Both the position numbers and the translations under genes were made by a program. Below are positions 31,135 to 39,648 of a stretch of DNA of 64,000 nt, in pieces. Positions within the stretch are counted from its first letter, which is position 1. Each line of letters begins with the position of its first letter. Where the stretch lies: contig CAVWBH010000009.1 of the NCBI GenBank assembly GCA_963753195.1, positions 1,178,001 through 1,242,000 on the forward strand, given 5' to 3'. The notes beneath the pieces were generated by a model. It was not told the origin of the DNA. It ran no database searches and worked only from the letters and a program-made list of their open reading frames with translations. The DNA is from Palsa-504 sp963753195 (GTDB lineage: Bacteria; Actinomycetota; Actinomycetes; Streptosporangiales; Streptosporangiaceae).

Positions 31135-31839
31135 ATGGCTATCGAGTTCGACCATTCCTTCACCGTGCCCGTACCGCCCGAGCAGGCCTGGGATGTCCTG
31201 CTCGATGTGCAGACGATCGCCCCCTGCATGCCGGGCGCCTCCGTTGACGAGGTCGACGGTGACGTGGTCAACGGGCGCATGAAGATCAAGGTTGGCCCGG
31301 TTTCGCTGACCTACCGCGGCACTGCGAAGTTCACCGAGCGTAACCCGGACACCCGCACCTTGGCGCTGGAGGCCTCCGGCAAGGAAACCCGCGGCGCCGG
31401 CACCGCCTCGGCTGACGTCGTGGCCACCCTGGTCCCGGACCCGGCCGGGACCCTGGTCAACATCCACACCGCGATGAACGTGACCGGGCGGCCGGCCCAG
31501 TTCGGCCGGGGCGTGATGGTGGAAGTCGGCGGCAAGCTGGTGGATCAGTTCGCCGTCAACCTGGCCAAGCTGCTCACCGGAGAGCAGGCCGGCGCCGCCA
31601 GCCCGGCCGCCGGAACATCGGCCCCGGTCGCGGGCACCGGGAACGGCGCCGCCACGCCGACCGTGACCACGGTGCCCGTCGCCGCGGCCGAGCCCGAGCA
31701 GGAGGACTCGCTCAACCTGATCAAGCTGGTCGGCCCGGCCGTTCTCAAGCGCGCCCTCCCGATCATCGCCGCGGCGGGCGTCGCGGTGGTCGGCACGCTC
31801 ATCTGGCGGCGCCGGGGCCGGAAGAGCACGGAGGCCTAG
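31135..31839 (+). CDS. coxG: CoxG-like SRPBCC protein with C-terminal membrane anchor
   Basis: 234 residues from ATG 31135; an in-frame GTG at 31123 is also possible. SRPBCC/CoxG domain in the first 145 residues: FDHSFTVPVPPEQAWDVLLDVQTIAPCMPGA, KVGPVSLTYRGTAKF, FGRGVMVEVGGKLVDQFAVNL. Then an Ala/Pro/Thr linker and one C-terminal helix (LPIIAAAGVAVVGTLIW) followed by RRRGRKS. CoxG proteins anchor the cognate molybdenum hydroxylase at the inner membrane and help hand electrons to quinone. It lies 181 bases after coxM. Confidence 0.85.
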   Translation: MAIEFDHSFTVPVPPEQAWDVLLDVQTIAPCMPGASVDEVDGDVVNGRMKIKVGPVSLTYRGTAKFTERNPDTRTLALEASGKETRGAGTASADVVATLVPDPAGTLVNIHTAMNVTGRPAQFGRGVMVEVGGKLVDQFAVNLAKLLTGEQAGAASPAAGTSAPVAGTGNGAATPTVTTVPVAAAEPEQEDSLNLIKLVGPAVLKRALPIIAAAGVAVVGTLIWRRRGRKSTEA

Positions 31840-31867
31840 CCCCGGCCTAGCCCAGGCCTAGCCTGGG

Positions 31868-32241
31868 GTGGAGTTCGCCGAGGTCGTCCGCCGTCGGCAC
31901 ATGGTGCGCCGGTTCACCGGCGAGCCTGTGCCGGCGGAGAGCCTGGACCGGATCCTGCGCAACGCGGTCCGCAGCGGCTCCGGCCGGTGCCGTTCTGGCA
32001 CATCGACACCGGCATGGCCGCGCTGCCGATCCTGCTCACCGTGGTGGACGAAGGCCTCGGCGCGCTGTATTTCGGCATCATGCTCGAGGCCGTGCAGCCG
32101 TTCCGCGAGGCGTTCGGCGTGCCGGACGACCACGAGCCGATCGGGGCCATCGCCATCGGCCACGACGCGGAGGCGGCGCCGCGTGACCTGCGGGCCCGCC
32201 GCCGTCCCGCCACCGAGGTCATCCACTATGGCCGCTGGTGA
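31868..32241 (+). pseudogene. nitroreductase-family gene with internal deletion
   Basis: GTG 31868 opens MEFAEVVRRRHMVRRFTGEPVPAESLDRILRNAVRSGS, the head of a nitroreductase (FMN-binding RRR-x-VR). Near 31978-31987 this switches to another frame reading VPFWHIDTGMAALPILLTVVDEGLGALYFGI through RPATEVIHYGRW, the family C-terminus. The 60-70 residues that normally lie between are missing. About 123 codons remain of a usual 200 or so. A deletion remnant, not a simple sequencing slip. Confidence 0.75.
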
Positions 32242-32246
32242 GGGGG

Positions 32247-32293
32247 TCGCGGGACCTATCGCTGGCTCGCGGGCTCGCGGGACCTATCGCTGG
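32247..32293 (+). repeat. 19-bp direct repeat
   Basis: TCGCGGGACCTATCGCTGG at 32247-32265 and again at 32275-32293, 9 bases apart, just behind the nitroreductase remnant. Function unknown; it may mark the local rearrangement. Confidence 0.8.
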
Positions 32294-32336
32294 TGAGGCT
32301 CCTGGAGCTTACCGGGCGGCCGCCCGTAAAAGATCT

Positions 32337-32410
32337 TGGTAGATCAAGGCTGCGCGGTAATTCGGGAGGACTGTAGTCCACCGGTTCTACCATGTAGCCC
32401 GGATCTACCA
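32337..32410. promoter_or_regulatory. inverted repeat TGGTAGATC / GATCTACCA in an AT-rich patch
   Basis: TGGTAGATC (32337-32345) and GATCTACCA (32402-32410) are exact inverted copies, and TTCTACCA lies between them at about 32385. The patch is notably less GC-rich than its surroundings. It lies downstream of tsaD (ends 32515) and the pseudogene, so it may be an operator relic of a lost gene or a structured 3' region. Confidence 0.35.
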
Positions 32411-32514
32411 CGATGATTCGCGGGTTGGCCGCCATTGGTGGTCTGGGTGGGGCCTGAGGGCAGGGCGGGGCCTAGGGGCAGGGTGGGGCCTGGGGGGGAG
32501 TCGCGGGCCGCCGG

Positions 32515-33561
32515 TCAGCGGACGACGACTTCGGTGACGGGCAGAGAGGAGTCGGCGGGCAGGTCGGGCGGGGACGGCGCAACGCCCTGGGAGACCAGTT
32601 CCGCGCCGAGCGCGGCGACCATGGCGCCGTTGTCGGTGCACAGCCCGGGCCGGGGCACCCGCAGCCTGATGCCGGCCTGCTCGCAGCGCTGCGCGGCGAG
32701 CGAGCGCAGCCGGGAGTTAGCCGCCACGCCGCCGCCGATGATCAGGTCCTGGACGCCATGCTGGCGGCAGGCTTGCACGGCCTTGCGGGTGAGCACGTCG
32801 GCGACCGCCTCCTGGAAGGAGGCCGCGACGTCGGCGACGGGCACCGGTTCCCCGGCGGCCTGCCGCGCCTCTACCCAGCGCGCCACGGCGGTCTTCAGGC
32901 CCGCGAACGAGAAGTCGAGCGTGCCGTCGCGGGACTTCCCGCGCGGGAACGCGATCGCGGCGGCATCGCCGTCCCGGGCCGCCTTGTCGATCGGCGGGCC
33001 GCCGGGGAACGGCAGGCCCAGCACCCGCGCCACCTTGTCGTACGCCTCGCCGGCCGCGTCGTCGATGGTGGCGCCGAGCGGGATCACCTCCCGGGCCACA
33101 TCGGGGACCAGCAGCAGCGAGGAATGGCCGCCGGAGACGAGCAAGGCCACCGCCGGGACCGGCAGCGTGCCATGCTCTACCTGGTCAACGGCGATGTGCG
33201 CGGCCAGGTGGTTGACTCCGTACAGCGGTTTGCCGAGCGCGTAGGCGTAGGCCTTGGCCGCGGCCACCCCGACCATCAGCGCGCCGGCCAGCCCCGGTCC
33301 GGCCGTGACGGCCAGGGCGTCGATCTGGCTCGCCCGGATCCCGGCGGTGGCCAGCGCGCGGTCAAAGGTCGGGATCATCGCCTCCAGGTGGGCCCGGCTG
33401 GCCACCTCGGGCACCACGCCGCCGAACCGCGCGTGCTCCGCCACGCTGGACGCTACCGAGTCGGCCAGCAGCTCATGCCCGCGCACCAGCCCCACGCCGG
33501 TCTCGTCGCAGGACGTCTCGATGCCCAGCACTAGAGGGCCGGGTACCAGGGTTTGCGTCAT
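32515..33561 (-). CDS. tsaD: tRNA N6-adenosine threonylcarbamoyltransferase
   Basis: Transfers the threonylcarbamoyl group to A37 of ANN-reading tRNAs (t6A), with TsaB and TsaE. 348 residues from ATG 33561, which overlaps the rimI stop (TGATG). Motifs: VLGIETSCDETGV (12-24), YGVNHLAAH (metal ligands His118 and His122), LVSGGHSSLL, GEAYDKVARVLGL, GGGVAANSRLR, and LCTDNGAMVAALG with the metal-binding Asp. Last gene of the group. groES/groEL, which often follow in actinomycetes, are absent here. Confidence 0.95.
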   Translation of the reverse strand: MTQTLVPGPLVLGIETSCDETGVGLVRGHELLADSVASSVAEHARFGGVVPEVASRAHLEAMIPTFDRALATAGIRASQIDALAVTAGPGLAGALMVGVAAAKAYAYALGKPLYGVNHLAAHIAVDQVEHGTLPVPAVALLVSGGHSSLLLVPDVAREVIPLGATIDDAAGEAYDKVARVLGLPFPGGPPIDKAARDGDAAAIAFPRGKSRDGTLDFSFAGLKTAVARWVEARQAAGEPVPVADVAASFQEAVADVLTRKAVQACRQHGVQDLIIGGGVAANSRLRSLAAQRCEQAGIRLRVPRPGLCTDNGAMVAALGAELVSQGVAPSPPDLPADSSLPVTEVVVR

Positions 33562-34031
33562 CAGGGCAGCACCTTCCGCATGACCACGGCGTCGACGCCG
33601 GACGGCTGGTAGTACCCGCGCCGGATCCCGATCTCGGCGAAGCCGTGCCGCAGGTACAGCTGGCGCGCCCGCGGGTTGTCCTCCCGCACCTCGAGCAGGA
33701 CCTCCGTGCACCCGCGGCGGGCCGCCTCCGCGACGAGCGCGGACAGCAATGCCGTGCCGGTCCCCCGGCCCCAGCAAGCCGGGTCCACGGCCATGGTCAC
33801 CACGTCGGCCTGCGGACCGCCGGTGAACATCATCCCGGCGTACCCGATCAGCGCGTCGCCCTCCTCGGCCACCAGGTAGAGGCGGTGCGAGGCCGGCTGC
33901 CCGAGCTCCGCCGCGAACATCTGCGGGGTCCAGGCGTCCTCCGGGAAGAGCTCCTGCTCCAGCGTCATGATGGCAGGCATGTCAGCCTGGGCCATCTCCC
34001 GCAGTCGCTTGCCCTCGGTCTGGGCGGTCAT
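33561..34031 (-). CDS. rimI: ribosomal-protein-alanine N-acetyltransferase-type GNAT
   Basis: 156 residues. GNAT core: MTLEQELFPEDAWTPQMF, VTMAVDPACWGRGTGTALLSALV (acetyl-CoA loop RGTGTA), LEVREDNPRARQLYLRHGFAEIGIRRGYYQPSGVDAVVM. Sits between tsaB and tsaD as in most actinomycetes and overlaps both (ATGA with tsaB, TGATG with tsaD). Acetylates protein N-termini, S18 in E. coli; the target here is not proven. Confidence 0.92.
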   Translation of the reverse strand: MTAQTEGKRLREMAQADMPAIMTLEQELFPEDAWTPQMFAAELGQPASHRLYLVAEEGDALIGYAGMMFTGGPQADVVTMAVDPACWGRGTGTALLSALVAEAARRGCTEVLLEVREDNPRARQLYLRHGFAEIGIRRGYYQPSGVDAVVMRKVLP

Positions 34032-34798
34032 GGCCCGGTGCGGGGATCTAGGGGGGCCGGCGGCCCCCCGGGCCGGCCGGGCGTGACCCGCTTGGGCGGC
34101 CCGGGCTCCCGGGCGTCAGGGCGGCGCAGGTACAGCGGCTCGGCCGGGAGCAGCGGCGGCAGGGGCCCGGAGCCAGCAGAGCCGGAGCCGGAGCCAGCAG
34201 AGCCGGAGCCGGAGCCAGCAGAGCCGGGGCCGGCCAGCGAAGCCGCGACGAGCTGGCACAGGGTACCCGCGTCGGGATATGCGGGCCCGATCACCTCGCC
34301 GAACGCCTCCGGGTACAGCAGCCCGCCGGTCCCGGCCACCGGAAGATCCGCGGCGTGCGGGATCGAGCTGGCCGAGCCTACGCTAGGACCGGCCACGCGG
34401 CGGCCCACCTGGTCGTACTGGGCCCAGTAGACCTCCTTGCGCCGGGCGTCGGTGGCCACCAGGAACGCCCGGCCGGGGCGCGCGGCCACGGCTGAGGCGG
34501 CGATGATGTCCAGCGAGCACAGGCCGTGCACCGGCACGCCCAGGACGGATCCGAGGACCCGTGCCGTCACCACGCCCACCCGCAGCCCGGTATACGGCCC
34601 GGGGCCCACGCCGACCGCGACCGCGCCCAGGTCCGCGCGGGAGGCGCCGGCGTCGGCCATGACCTTCGCGATCATCGGCATGAGCAGCTCGGAGTGCCGC
34701 CGCGCGTCGACGGCGAACGCCTGCGCGACGACCCGGTCCCCGTCATGCAGGGCCACGCTCACCGCGGGCGTCGCCGTATCGAAACCCACCACCAGCAC
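34028..34798 (-). CDS. tsaB: t6A biosynthesis protein TsaB
   Basis: About 256 residues from GTG 34798; an upstream TTG at 34831 is less likely. Inactive actin-like ATPase fold that scaffolds TsaD: VLVVGFDTATPAVSVAL, RRHSELLMPMI, VGVGPGPYTGLRVGV. The C-terminal third carries an unusual Gly/Ser/Ala run made by a 21-bp tandem repeat (about 34170-34225 on the plus strand) followed by a Pro-rich tail, longer than in typical TsaB. Overlaps rimI by ATGA. Confidence 0.92.
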   Translation of the reverse strand: MLVVGFDTATPAVSVALHDGDRVVAQAFAVDARRHSELLMPMIAKVMADAGASRADLGAVAVGVGPGPYTGLRVGVVTARVLGSVLGVPVHGLCSLDIIAASAVAARPGRAFLVATDARRKEVYWAQYDQVGRRVAGPSVGSASSIPHAADLPVAGTGGLLYPEAFGEVIGPAYPDAGTLCQLVAASLAGPGSAGSGSGSAGSGSGSAGSGPLPPLLPAEPLYLRRPDAREPGPPKRVTPGRPGGPPAPLDPRTGP

Positions 34799-34865
34799 GC
34801 CGACCAGCCTAGTGGCTCCGGCCCGGTGCAAAGGGCTCAGTTCAGAGGGCTCAGTACAAAGGGGC

Positions 34866-35759
34866 TCAGTGCAACGCGGCCTCGGCCGACTGGGCGAAGG
34901 CCAGGGCGGCAGCGGACAGGTCCGCGGAGGAGACGGGCCCGTAAGCGCCGCGGTTGGAGTGATCCAGCCCGTTCAGCGTCACCGTCACGACCACGTTGTG
35001 GTACCGCACGACCACGGTCGCCACGTCGGTCACGGCGCCTCCGCGCCGGAACACCTGCACGGCGCTGAACGCCTCGTTCCCGAGCCCGCTCAGCGCGGCG
35101 ACCGCCGCCCGGGGGTCGGCCGAGTCCCGGGGCGGATTCGCCAGGGCCTGCTGCGCCCCGGTGTAGGCGTCGATGGCGGCGTTAGTGGCGCTGCCGTCCC
35201 CGCTGGCCAGGCCGTTCGGCGCATAGGCGAGCAGGTTGAGCTGGAGCAGCCGGTAGACGGGGGGTTGGTCAATGGTCCAGTCGCAGGCGGACTCGGCGGT
35301 CCCGCCGACCTGGAGCGGGGACGCCACCTTGACCTGGCCCGGCAGGTAGTGCTGGACGGTGGCGGCGGGGACCGAGGGGCAGGCGCCCGGGACCGACTGG
35401 AGCTCGCCCGGCTGGAAGGTGGTGATCAGCCCGTCCGGGGTGACCGGGGCCGGGGCCGGGCTACCGGACAGCAGCACCGCCGCGGTTATCCCGCCGGCCA
35501 CGACGACCAGGCCAGGGATCGCGATCAGCCAGCGGCGCCGACGCCGGGCCGCGCCTCGCTCGGCCCCTTGCTGGGCCCGGCTGCCCGGCGCGCGCGGTGG
35601 CTCATCCGGCGCGTCGTCGTCCCCGGGGCCTGGGTCCGTCAGCGGCGGGCCTACCGGGGGCAGATCCGCCCGCGGCGGGCCTACCGGCGGCAAGTCCGCC
35701 CGCGGCGGGCCGGCCGGGGGCAGGTCTGCCCACGGCGGCAGGGATTCCTGCTCGGGCAC
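34866..35759 (-). CDS. membrane-anchored protein of unknown function inside the t6A group
   Basis: GTG 35759 with GGAGG 6 bases upstream sets the start; 297 residues. N-terminal 65 residues are Pro-rich with three PP(V/A)GPPRADL-like repeats, then an Arg-rich stop (RRRRRWL), one helix (IAIPGLVVVAGGITAAVLLSG) and an extracellular domain of about 190 residues with two Cys (GACPSVP and ESACDWTID) that could be disulphide-bonded. The CDW and EAFSAVQVFRR-type blocks recall DUF3558-like secreted proteins, but I do not assign it. It separates tsaE from tsaB. Confidence 0.65.
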   Translation of the reverse strand: MPEQESLPPWADLPPAGPPRADLPPVGPPRADLPPVGPPLTDPGPGDDDAPDEPPRAPGSRAQQGAERGAARRRRRWLIAIPGLVVVAGGITAAVLLSGSPAPAPVTPDGLITTFQPGELQSVPGACPSVPAATVQHYLPGQVKVASPLQVGGTAESACDWTIDQPPVYRLLQLNLLAYAPNGLASGDGSATNAAIDAYTGAQQALANPPRDSADPRAAVAALSGLGNEAFSAVQVFRRGGAVTDVATVVVRYHNVVVTVTLNGLDHSNRGAYGPVSSADLSAAALAFAQSAEAALH

Positions 35760-35827
35760 GGCACGCCTCCGGAAGGGATACGGTACGTTGCGGCGCGATC
35801 GGCGACCGGGTTCGAAGTACAGCGGAA

Positions 35828-36331
35828 CTATAAACGATCGGCGCTGGTCGTGAGCGCCTGATTCCAACGCTCGCCGTGCCCGTTGAGCCGGACCGTGCGC
35901 GCCGGCGAGGCCGGGTCGGGCTCGATCGAGATCTCCAGGCGGTCCTCGGCGAGGCCTTCGGCCAGCCCTTCGCCCCACTCCACCACGGTGACGGCCCGGG
36001 CCATGTCCGCGTCGAGGTCCAGGTCGTCCAGCTCGCTGAAGCTGCCCAGCCGGTAGGCATCGGCGTGCACCAGCAGCGGCCCGGAGCCGGCCAGCGGCGG
36101 ATGCACCCGGGCGATGACGAACGTCGGGGAGGTCACCGGGCCGCGCACGCCGAGCCCGGCGCCGATGCCCTGCACCAGGGTGGTCTTGCCCGCGCCCAGC
36201 GGTCCGGTCAGGATGACCAGGTCGCCGGCCCGCAGCCGGGCGGCCAGCTCACGGCCCAGGTCCCGCATGGCATCCGCGGTGCCGACGCGTAGTTGCGCGG
36301 GCACGCGCCACAGGCCGTTCGGACTGGTCAT
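35828..36331 (-). CDS. tsaE: t6A biosynthesis ATPase TsaE
   Basis: 167 residues from ATG 36331, overlapping the alr stop (ATGA). Walker A LTGPLGAGKTTLVQGIGAGLG at about 41-61, SPTFVIARVH, LLVHADAYRLGSFSELDDLDLD and VTVVEWGEGLAE: the standard TsaE/YjeE layout. Its ATP hydrolysis resets the TsaB-TsaD complex. Expressed with alr and nnrD upstream. Confidence 0.95.
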   Translation of the reverse strand: MTSPNGLWRVPAQLRVGTADAMRDLGRELAARLRAGDLVILTGPLGAGKTTLVQGIGAGLGVRGPVTSPTFVIARVHPPLAGSGPLLVHADAYRLGSFSELDDLDLDADMARAVTVVEWGEGLAEGLAEDRLEISIEPDPASPARTVRLNGHGERWNQALTTSADRL

Positions 36332-37452
36332 TGTTGATCGCTCCGGTAGGCGCGCGGGACGCGGGACCCGATGCCGGTGACGATGTCGTAGGAGATGGTG
36401 CCGAGGGCCTCGCCCCACTCCTGGGCGGTGGGCTCGCCGTCGTCCCCCGGGCCGAACAGCACGACTTCCTCACCGGCCGTCACCGGCTCGTCGCCGAAGT
36501 CGACGACGAATTGATCCATGCACACCGTGCCCGCGATCGGCCACCGGCGGCCCCGCGCGGCCACCAGCGGCAGCCCGGCCGCCGCCCGCGGCACGCCGTC
36601 CGCGTAGCCGAGCGGCACCAGCCCGAGTGTGGTCTCGCGATCGGTGACGTACCGGTGGCCGTAGGACACGCCCGAGCCGGGCGGCACCCGCTTGACCAGG
36701 GCCAGCCGGGCGGTCAGCGTCATAGCCGGCCGCAGCCAGCCCGGCGCGCCGCCCGGCAGGGTGGACACGCCGTACAGGGCGCCGCCGAACCGGACCAGGT
36801 CCAGCCGGGAACCGGGCACGGTCAGCGCCGCCGCGGTGTTGGCGATGTGCCTGACCTCGGGCGTGACCCCCGCCTTCTCGGCGTACGCGGCGGCGTCGGC
36901 GAACGCGTCGAGCTGGACCGCGACCGACGGGTGCCCGGGCAGGTCGGCGCAGGCGAAGTGAGACCACAGGCCGACCACGCGCAGGGCCCCGGCGGCCTGG
37001 GCGGCCAGGGCGGCGTCGACCAGCCCGGGCCAGTCCGCGCGGGTGGCTCCGCCGCGGCTCAGCCCGGTGTCGGCCTTGAGGTGCAGGCGGGCCGGGACCC
37101 CGGCGCGGGCCGCCGCGTCGGTCACGCGGCCGAGGTAAGCGGCCGAGCCGGCGGTGATGTCGATACCCGCGCCGATGGCCTCAGCGGGGTCGCCCACGGC
37201 CATCAGGCACAGCAGCGGGGCGGTGATCCCGGCCGCCCGCACCCCCAGCGCCTCGGTCAGGTCGGCGGTGCCGAGCCAGCTCGCGCCGCCGGCCAGCGCG
37301 GCCCGCGCCGCCGGGACCATGCCGTGCCCGTACCCGTCCGCCTTCACCACGGCCATCACCTCGCTGCCGCGGACATACTCCCGCAGCGCCGCGACGTTGC
37401 CGCGGATCGCGGCCAGGTCGACCATCGCCTGCCGGTCCGGGGCGTCGTTCAT
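36328..37452 (-). CDS. alr: alanine racemase
   Basis: PLP enzyme making D-Ala for peptidoglycan. 374 residues from ATG 37452. PLP lysine in AVVKADGYGHG (Lys37), LHLKADTGLSRGG, VRFGGALYG, GSGVSYGHRYV with the second catalytic base Tyr, and TVCMDQFVVDFGD. ATG overlaps a TGA that would end nnrD in its proper frame, and its own stop overlaps tsaE. Confidence 0.95.
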   Translation of the reverse strand: MNDAPDRQAMVDLAAIRGNVAALREYVRGSEVMAVVKADGYGHGMVPAARAALAGGASWLGTADLTEALGVRAAGITAPLLCLMAVGDPAEAIGAGIDITAGSAAYLGRVTDAAARAGVPARLHLKADTGLSRGGATRADWPGLVDAALAAQAAGALRVVGLWSHFACADLPGHPSVAVQLDAFADAAAYAEKAGVTPEVRHIANTAAALTVPGSRLDLVRFGGALYGVSTLPGGAPGWLRPAMTLTARLALVKRVPPGSGVSYGHRYVTDRETTLGLVPLGYADGVPRAAAGLPLVAARGRRWPIAGTVCMDQFVVDFGDEPVTAGEEVVLFGPGDDGEPTAQEWGEALGTISYDIVTGIGSRVPRAYRSDQQ

Positions 37453-39025
37453 GCCGCCGCCACGCCGCGGATGGCGGCCGGCAGCGCCGTGATGACGTCG
37501 TGGGCCCCGATGGGGGCCTCGCCCGCCTCGGCTGGCTCGCCAGCTGCCTCGGCCGGCTGGCCCGCTGCCCCCGCCGGCCGGGCGGCCCGGGCGGCCCGGC
37601 CGCCGCCCGCCGGGCGGCGATGCCGTGCAGGTAAGCGGCCGTGATCCCCGCCTCCGCGGGCGTAAGGCCCTGCGCGAGCAGCGCCCCGGCCAGCCCGGAC
37701 AGCACGTCACCGGTGCCGGCCGTGGCCAGCCACGGGGTCCCGGTCGGGTTCACGAACACCGGGCCGCCGCGCCGGTCCGCCACCACCGTGGTCGATCCCT
37801 TGAGCAGGACGGTCACGCCGAGCCGGTCCGCCGCGCGGCGGGCATGCTCCAGCCGCCGGGCCTCGATGGCGGCCGCTTCGGTGCCGAGCAGCCGGGCCAG
37901 TTCCCCGGCGTGCGGCGTGATCAGCGTGGGCGCCTGCCGCGGCAGCAGGCCGGGGTGCTGGCTCACGATGGTCAGCCCGTCCGCGTCGACCAGGACAGGC
38001 AGGTCGGTGCGCAGGATCGCGGTCAGCCGCGCCACGGCGTCCGGCCCGGTGCCCATGCCCGGCCCGGCCACCCAGGCCTGGACGCGGCCCACCGAGCCGA
38101 TCAGGTCCCAGCCAGGGTCATCGGGGTAGGTGGTGAGCACCGCCTCGGGCCAGGCCTGGCGGACCGCCCCGACCGGAACCGGCGCGGTCACCACCCGGAC
38201 CATCCCGGCACCGCCGCGCACGGCCCCGCCGGTGGCCAGCACGACCGCCCCGCCGAACCGGTCGCTGCCCGCCAGCACGCCGACGACCCCCCGGCGGTAC
38301 TTGTCCGATTCCGCTCCCGGGCGGGGCAGCAGCCGGGCGATGTCCTCGTGCTGCGGGGCCACGGCGGCGGGCTCGCCGGTCAGGTACGGGCCCAGCCCGA
38401 TGTCGATGAGCTCCACGGTTCCCGCGTACCCGGCGCCGGGGTCCACGAGCAGGCCCGGCTTGATCGCGCCGAACGTCACCGTGACGTCGGCTCGCACGGC
38501 CGGGCCGTCGACCGCGCCGGTGTCGGCGTCGATGCCGCTGGGCAGGTCGACAGCCACCACGGTGGCCCCCTGGTCCATGGCGCGCTGAGCGTGACGGGCC
38601 AGGCCGTCGAAGGGTTCCCGCAGCCCGCCGCGTCCGCCGATGCCGAGCAGCCCGTCGATGATCACCTCGGCGCGGGCGATGACCGGGCCGGCCGCGGCCA
38701 GGTCACCGGTCACGCGACCGCCCGCGGCCAGCAGTTCGGCGGTGCCGCCCGGATGGGCCTTCGGCCCGGCGGTGATCGCGGTCACCGCGGCGCCGCGGCG
38801 GGCCAGCAGGGCGCCCGCGTACAGCGCGTCGCCGCCATTGTCTCCGCTTCCGGCCAGCACCGCCACCCGGGCACCGTAAACATGCCCCGGGTAGCGCGCC
38901 AGCATTGACCCGCAGACCGACGCGAGCCCGGCGGCGGCCCGGCGCATCAGCGTCCCGTCCGGCAGGGCCGCCATGAGCGCCTGCTCGGCGGCCCGCACCG
39001 CGGCGACCTGGTAGGCGTATCGCAT
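37449..39025 (-). CDS. nnrD: bifunctional NAD(P)HX epimerase/dehydratase, 3' frame shifted
   Basis: Repairs hydrated NAD(P)H. N-terminal YjeF epimerase domain: VAVLAGSGDNGGDALYAG, VIIDGLLGIGGRG, VAVDLPSGIDADTGAV. C-terminal ADP/ATP-dependent dehydratase domain: GVVGVLAGSDRFGGAVVLA, TLITPHAGELARLLG, TAGTGDVLSGLAGALLAQG. The frame then runs past its natural end into alr as far as 37181. In another frame the expected tail GAHDVITALPAAIRGV and a TGA overlapping the alr ATG are intact. A one-base loss in the GC-rich stretch near 37560-37620 explains this; a corrected protein is about 525 residues. Confidence 0.88.
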
Positions 39026-39076
39026 GCCGGTCCTATCCCCCGGTGCGGGCCGCAGCGACCTCGGCCGCGGCCATTG

Positions 39077-39628
39077 TTACCGCTTGGAGTACTGGGGCGC
39101 CTTCCGGGCCTTCTTCAGGCCGTACTTCTTGCGCTCCTTGACCCGGGCGTCCCGGGTCACGAAACCGGCCTTCTTCAGCGCCGGGCGGTTCTCCGGGTCG
39201 ACCAGGATCAGCGAGCGGGTGACGCCGAGGCGCAGCGCGCCCGCCTGGCCGGTCACTCCGCCGCCGGAGATCCGGGCCACCACGTCGAACTTGTCTTCCG
39301 CGCCGAGGGTCACGAACGGCTCGTTGACCAGCTGCTGGTGCACCTTGTTCGGGAAGTACGTCTCCAGCGACCGGCCGTTGATCTGCCACTGGCCCGTTCC
39401 GGGTGAGATCCGGACCCGGGCGATCGCCTCCTTGCGCCGCCCGGTGCCGGCCGCGAAGCCGGTCACCACCGGGCGCCGGGCCACGGCCCGCGCCTGAGCG
39501 TCCTGGGCGGTTTCTGTGGTGTACTCCGACGGCGTATCCGCGCCGTACTCGTCGTCCGGGGTGTCGGTAATTTCCGCGTCGTCGGCGACGTCGGTACCGG
39601 TTGCGCCAGTGGGCTCAGCCACAGTCAT
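39077..39628 (-). CDS. rpsI: 30S ribosomal protein S9
   Basis: 183 residues. The first 50 or so form an acidic, Thr/Asp-rich extension. The S9 core follows: GTGRRKEAIARVRISPGTG, INGRSLETYF, ISGGGVTGQAGALRLGVTRSL, DARVKERKKYGLKKARKAPQYSKR, with the family's SKR end that reaches the P-site tRNA. Downstream of rplM with 20 bases between, as usual. Confidence 0.97.
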   Translation of the reverse strand: MTVAEPTGATGTDVADDAEITDTPDDEYGADTPSEYTTETAQDAQARAVARRPVVTGFAAGTGRRKEAIARVRISPGTGQWQINGRSLETYFPNKVHQQLVNEPFVTLGAEDKFDVVARISGGGVTGQAGALRLGVTRSLILVDPENRPALKKAGFVTRDARVKERKKYGLKKARKAPQYSKR

Positions 39629-39648
39629 CCTCGTGCTTCCTGTTATCG

